This document shows, piece after piece, positions 62,940 through 64,000 of a stretch of DNA of 64,000 nucleotides. The DNA is taken from assembly GCF_000746025.2 (NCBI RefSeq), contig NZ_CP045798.1, positions 1,784,501-1,848,500 of the forward strand, given 5' to 3'. Both the position numbers and the translations under genes were made by a program. This DNA comes from Thermanaerosceptrum fracticalcis (GTDB taxonomy: Bacteria; Bacillota; Peptococcia; DRI-13). Positions within the stretch are counted from its first letter, which is position 1, and every line of letters begins with the position of its first letter. Under the pieces are notes generated by a model. That model was given only the letters and a program-made list of their open reading frames with translations. It did not search any database and was not told the origin of the DNA.

Positions 62940-63240
62940 TGCTATCACCTTCTTTGACCATGGTTATGGCTTTTACCGGACATTCGTAAGCACAAAGCCC
63001 GCACCCTTTGCAGAAATTGTAATCAATCTGGAAATAGGGTTCCCCCCGTTCAATGACCCCGTCCGGACAGAGGAGCCAGCAACGCTGACACCTGGTGCAC
63101 TTTTCTCCATTAATCACCGGCCTAAAAGTACGCCAGCCGGCATTGGCTTCTACCAAAACTCCGGCCACGGCACTGGGCCCCAGGGGCATTCCCTCTTTCC
63201 TTGAGGGAAAAGCAAAGCTTGTAATTTGTGGTTTAGGCAT
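62932..63240 (-). CDS. porD: Pyruvate:ferredoxin oxidoreductase delta (ferredoxin) subunit
   Basis: 102 residues with two [4Fe-4S] motifs, CTRCQRCWLLCP and CKGCGLCAYECP, plus an N-terminal segment that docks on the complex. Overlaps porG by 8 bases. GGGAGG precedes the ATG. Confidence 0.95.
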   Translation of the reverse strand: MPKPQITSFAFPSRKEGMPLGPSAVAGVLVEANAGWRTFRPVINGEKCTRCQRCWLLCPDGVIERGEPYFQIDYNFCKGCGLCAYECPVKAITMVKEGDSNG

Positions 63241-63790
63241 GAATTTTCCCCTCCCGCAGTTTCTCGTAGGCCATTTTTACAACCTTTTTATTCTTTTCTT
63301 GAAGTTCTTTGGGCATGGAACGCTCAATGGCCTGTAATACAGCTTCTAAAGAAACAAAATCGGCCACAGCCACGAGAGCCCCCAACATAGCAGTATTAGT
63401 TACAGGTACACCCAGAACTTCTAAAGCAAGACTTGTTGCATCTATGGTATGTACGTTATAATCTTCGGAATCTTTAAACTTGTCCGGAGACAAAATGCTG
63501 TTTATTAGTAAAGTTCCTCCTTTTTTCAACCCCTCTTTTACATCTATGGTCTCCAGCAAACTCTCATCCAGCACAACTACATAGTCGCAAGTATAAACTT
63601 TGCTGTGATCATGGATGGGTTTGTTATCAACCCGGGTAAATCCTAATACCGGGGCACCCCGACGTTCGGGTCCGAAGGAAGGAAAGGCTTGAGCATAATA
63701 ATTTCCATAGACTGATGCTGCCATTCCCAGGAGACGTGCAGCTGTGAAACCGCCGTGACCTCCCCGGCCATGCCATCTGATTTCTTTCAA
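63233..63790 (-). CDS. porG: Pyruvate:ferredoxin oxidoreductase gamma subunit
   Basis: 185 residues; EIRWHGRGGHGGFTAARLLG and the FGPERRGAPV loop are the gamma-domain hallmarks. The TTG start at 63790 has GGGGGAG upstream. First gene of the por-abfD operon. Confidence 0.94.
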   Translation of the reverse strand: MKEIRWHGRGGHGGFTAARLLGMAASVYGNYYAQAFPSFGPERRGAPVLGFTRVDNKPIHDHSKVYTCDYVVVLDESLLETIDVKEGLKKGGTLLINSILSPDKFKDSEDYNVHTIDATSLALEVLGVPVTNTAMLGALVAVADFVSLEAVLQAIERSMPKELQEKNKKVVKMAYEKLREGKIHA

Positions 63791-63852
63791 TTAACTCCCC
63801 CCCATTCTTTTTCATACAGTGAAAATATATTTTCATTTAATCTTATGCCTTA

Positions 63853-63881
63853 ATTGTATTTTTAATTCTATAATATGTCAA
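63853..63881 (-). promoter_or_regulatory. Strong sigma-A promoter of the por operon
   Basis: Minus-strand TTGACA (63876-63881), exactly 17 bases, TACAAT (63853-63858), about 65 bases before the porG start. The 119 bases beyond, to the window end, hold nothing I can name. Confidence 0.8.
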
Positions 63882-64000
63882 TGACTCAAATGTTCTAAAA
63901 AGACAAGATATTTTAAAAAGAACTCTTTCCATCATGTGATAATAACTTTCTATTATGCACCTTTGCCACATCGTGGCGTTGTTCTCTTGTATTCCGGCTC

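Noticed and set aside
1-64000. CRISPR arrays, rRNA genes, tRNA genes and prophage modules
   Set aside because: No regularly spaced identical repeats, no rRNA-like stretches, no cloverleaf sequences and no phage structural genes were seen. The intergenic word blocks are too irregular for CRISPR.

Overview
The window reads as chromosome of a low-GC, spore-forming, anaerobic Firmicute (class Clostridia, in style close to the Peptococcaceae/Desulfotomaculum group). Evidence: a complete GerA-type germinant receptor operon, Spo0E, YjcZ-like and CotP-like small spore proteins, a glmS ribozyme, a PucR regulator, ferredoxin-linked four-subunit pyruvate oxidoreductase, 4-hydroxybutyryl-CoA dehydratase, a group IIC intron remnant and Bacillus/Clostridium-type PurS-PurQ-PurL and Fe-S PurF. 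Almost all genes lie on the minus strand, so operons read from high to low coordinate.

Regions. (1) 1-2.6 kb: partial iron alcohol dehydrogenase, TtcA-like tRNA thiolase, a Gly/Pro repeat zinc-ribbon protein. (2) 2.6-25.1 kb: the accessory heart of the window. It holds an NCS2 permease, a three-subunit molybdenum hydroxylase, a nitrilase-type amidase, carbamate kinase, a cyclase-family hydrolase, a CaiB CoA-transferase, the AllG/AllF/AllH (DUF1116/FdrA/DUF2877) transcarbamylase trio, and PucR. An IS110 element follows, then the cofactor genes moeA-like, xdhC, mocA and yqeC, and the RNA-modification genes rsuA and rsmF. I read this as a catabolic module that oxidises an N-heterocycle, opens the ring, phosphorolyses a carbamoyl-amide and banks the carbamoyl phosphate as ATP. 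No allantoin genes are present. A pyrimidine (uracil-barbiturate-ureidomalonate-malonamate-malonyl-CoA) route would use every enzyme, but this is inference. (3) 25.1-31.7 kb: a spacer built of consecutive hairpins, trmB, a CmpB-like membrane protein, a zinc-ribbon gene with a hairpin leader, a cluster of tiny hydrophobic and coil-rich spore-type proteins, a split chromate transporter, and a degenerate group IIC intron. (4) 31.7-35.4 kb: an amidase-deacetylase fusion and a molybdate transport locus (modE, modA, modB) whose ATPase gene modC is reduced to a stub. (5) 35.4-42.3 kb: gerA-gerC-gerB plus a small D-subunit candidate, a GGDEF/spo0E pair, an XRE regulator and hypotheticals. (6) 42.4-58.5 kb: glmS with its ribozyme, then the purine operon purE-B-C-S-Q-L-F-M-N-H-D (purE is frameshifted), and pbuG behind PurR-like boxes. 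(7) 58.5-64 kb: a ZIP metal transporter and the operon porG-D-A-B followed by 4-hydroxybutyryl-CoA dehydratase.

A window-wide oddity is a set of degenerate short words (TTCCGACTTCCGA, AACTAACAACTA, GGTTAACGGTTAA, GGGGACATTCCCGTCCCC types). They fill at least seven gene gaps and in two places supply the last codons of a gene. Functional links across regions: Mo uptake (mod), Mo-cofactor maturation (moeA-like, mocA, xdhC, yqeC) and the Mo hydroxylase form one theme; purine synthesis and purine/pyrimidine uptake form another.
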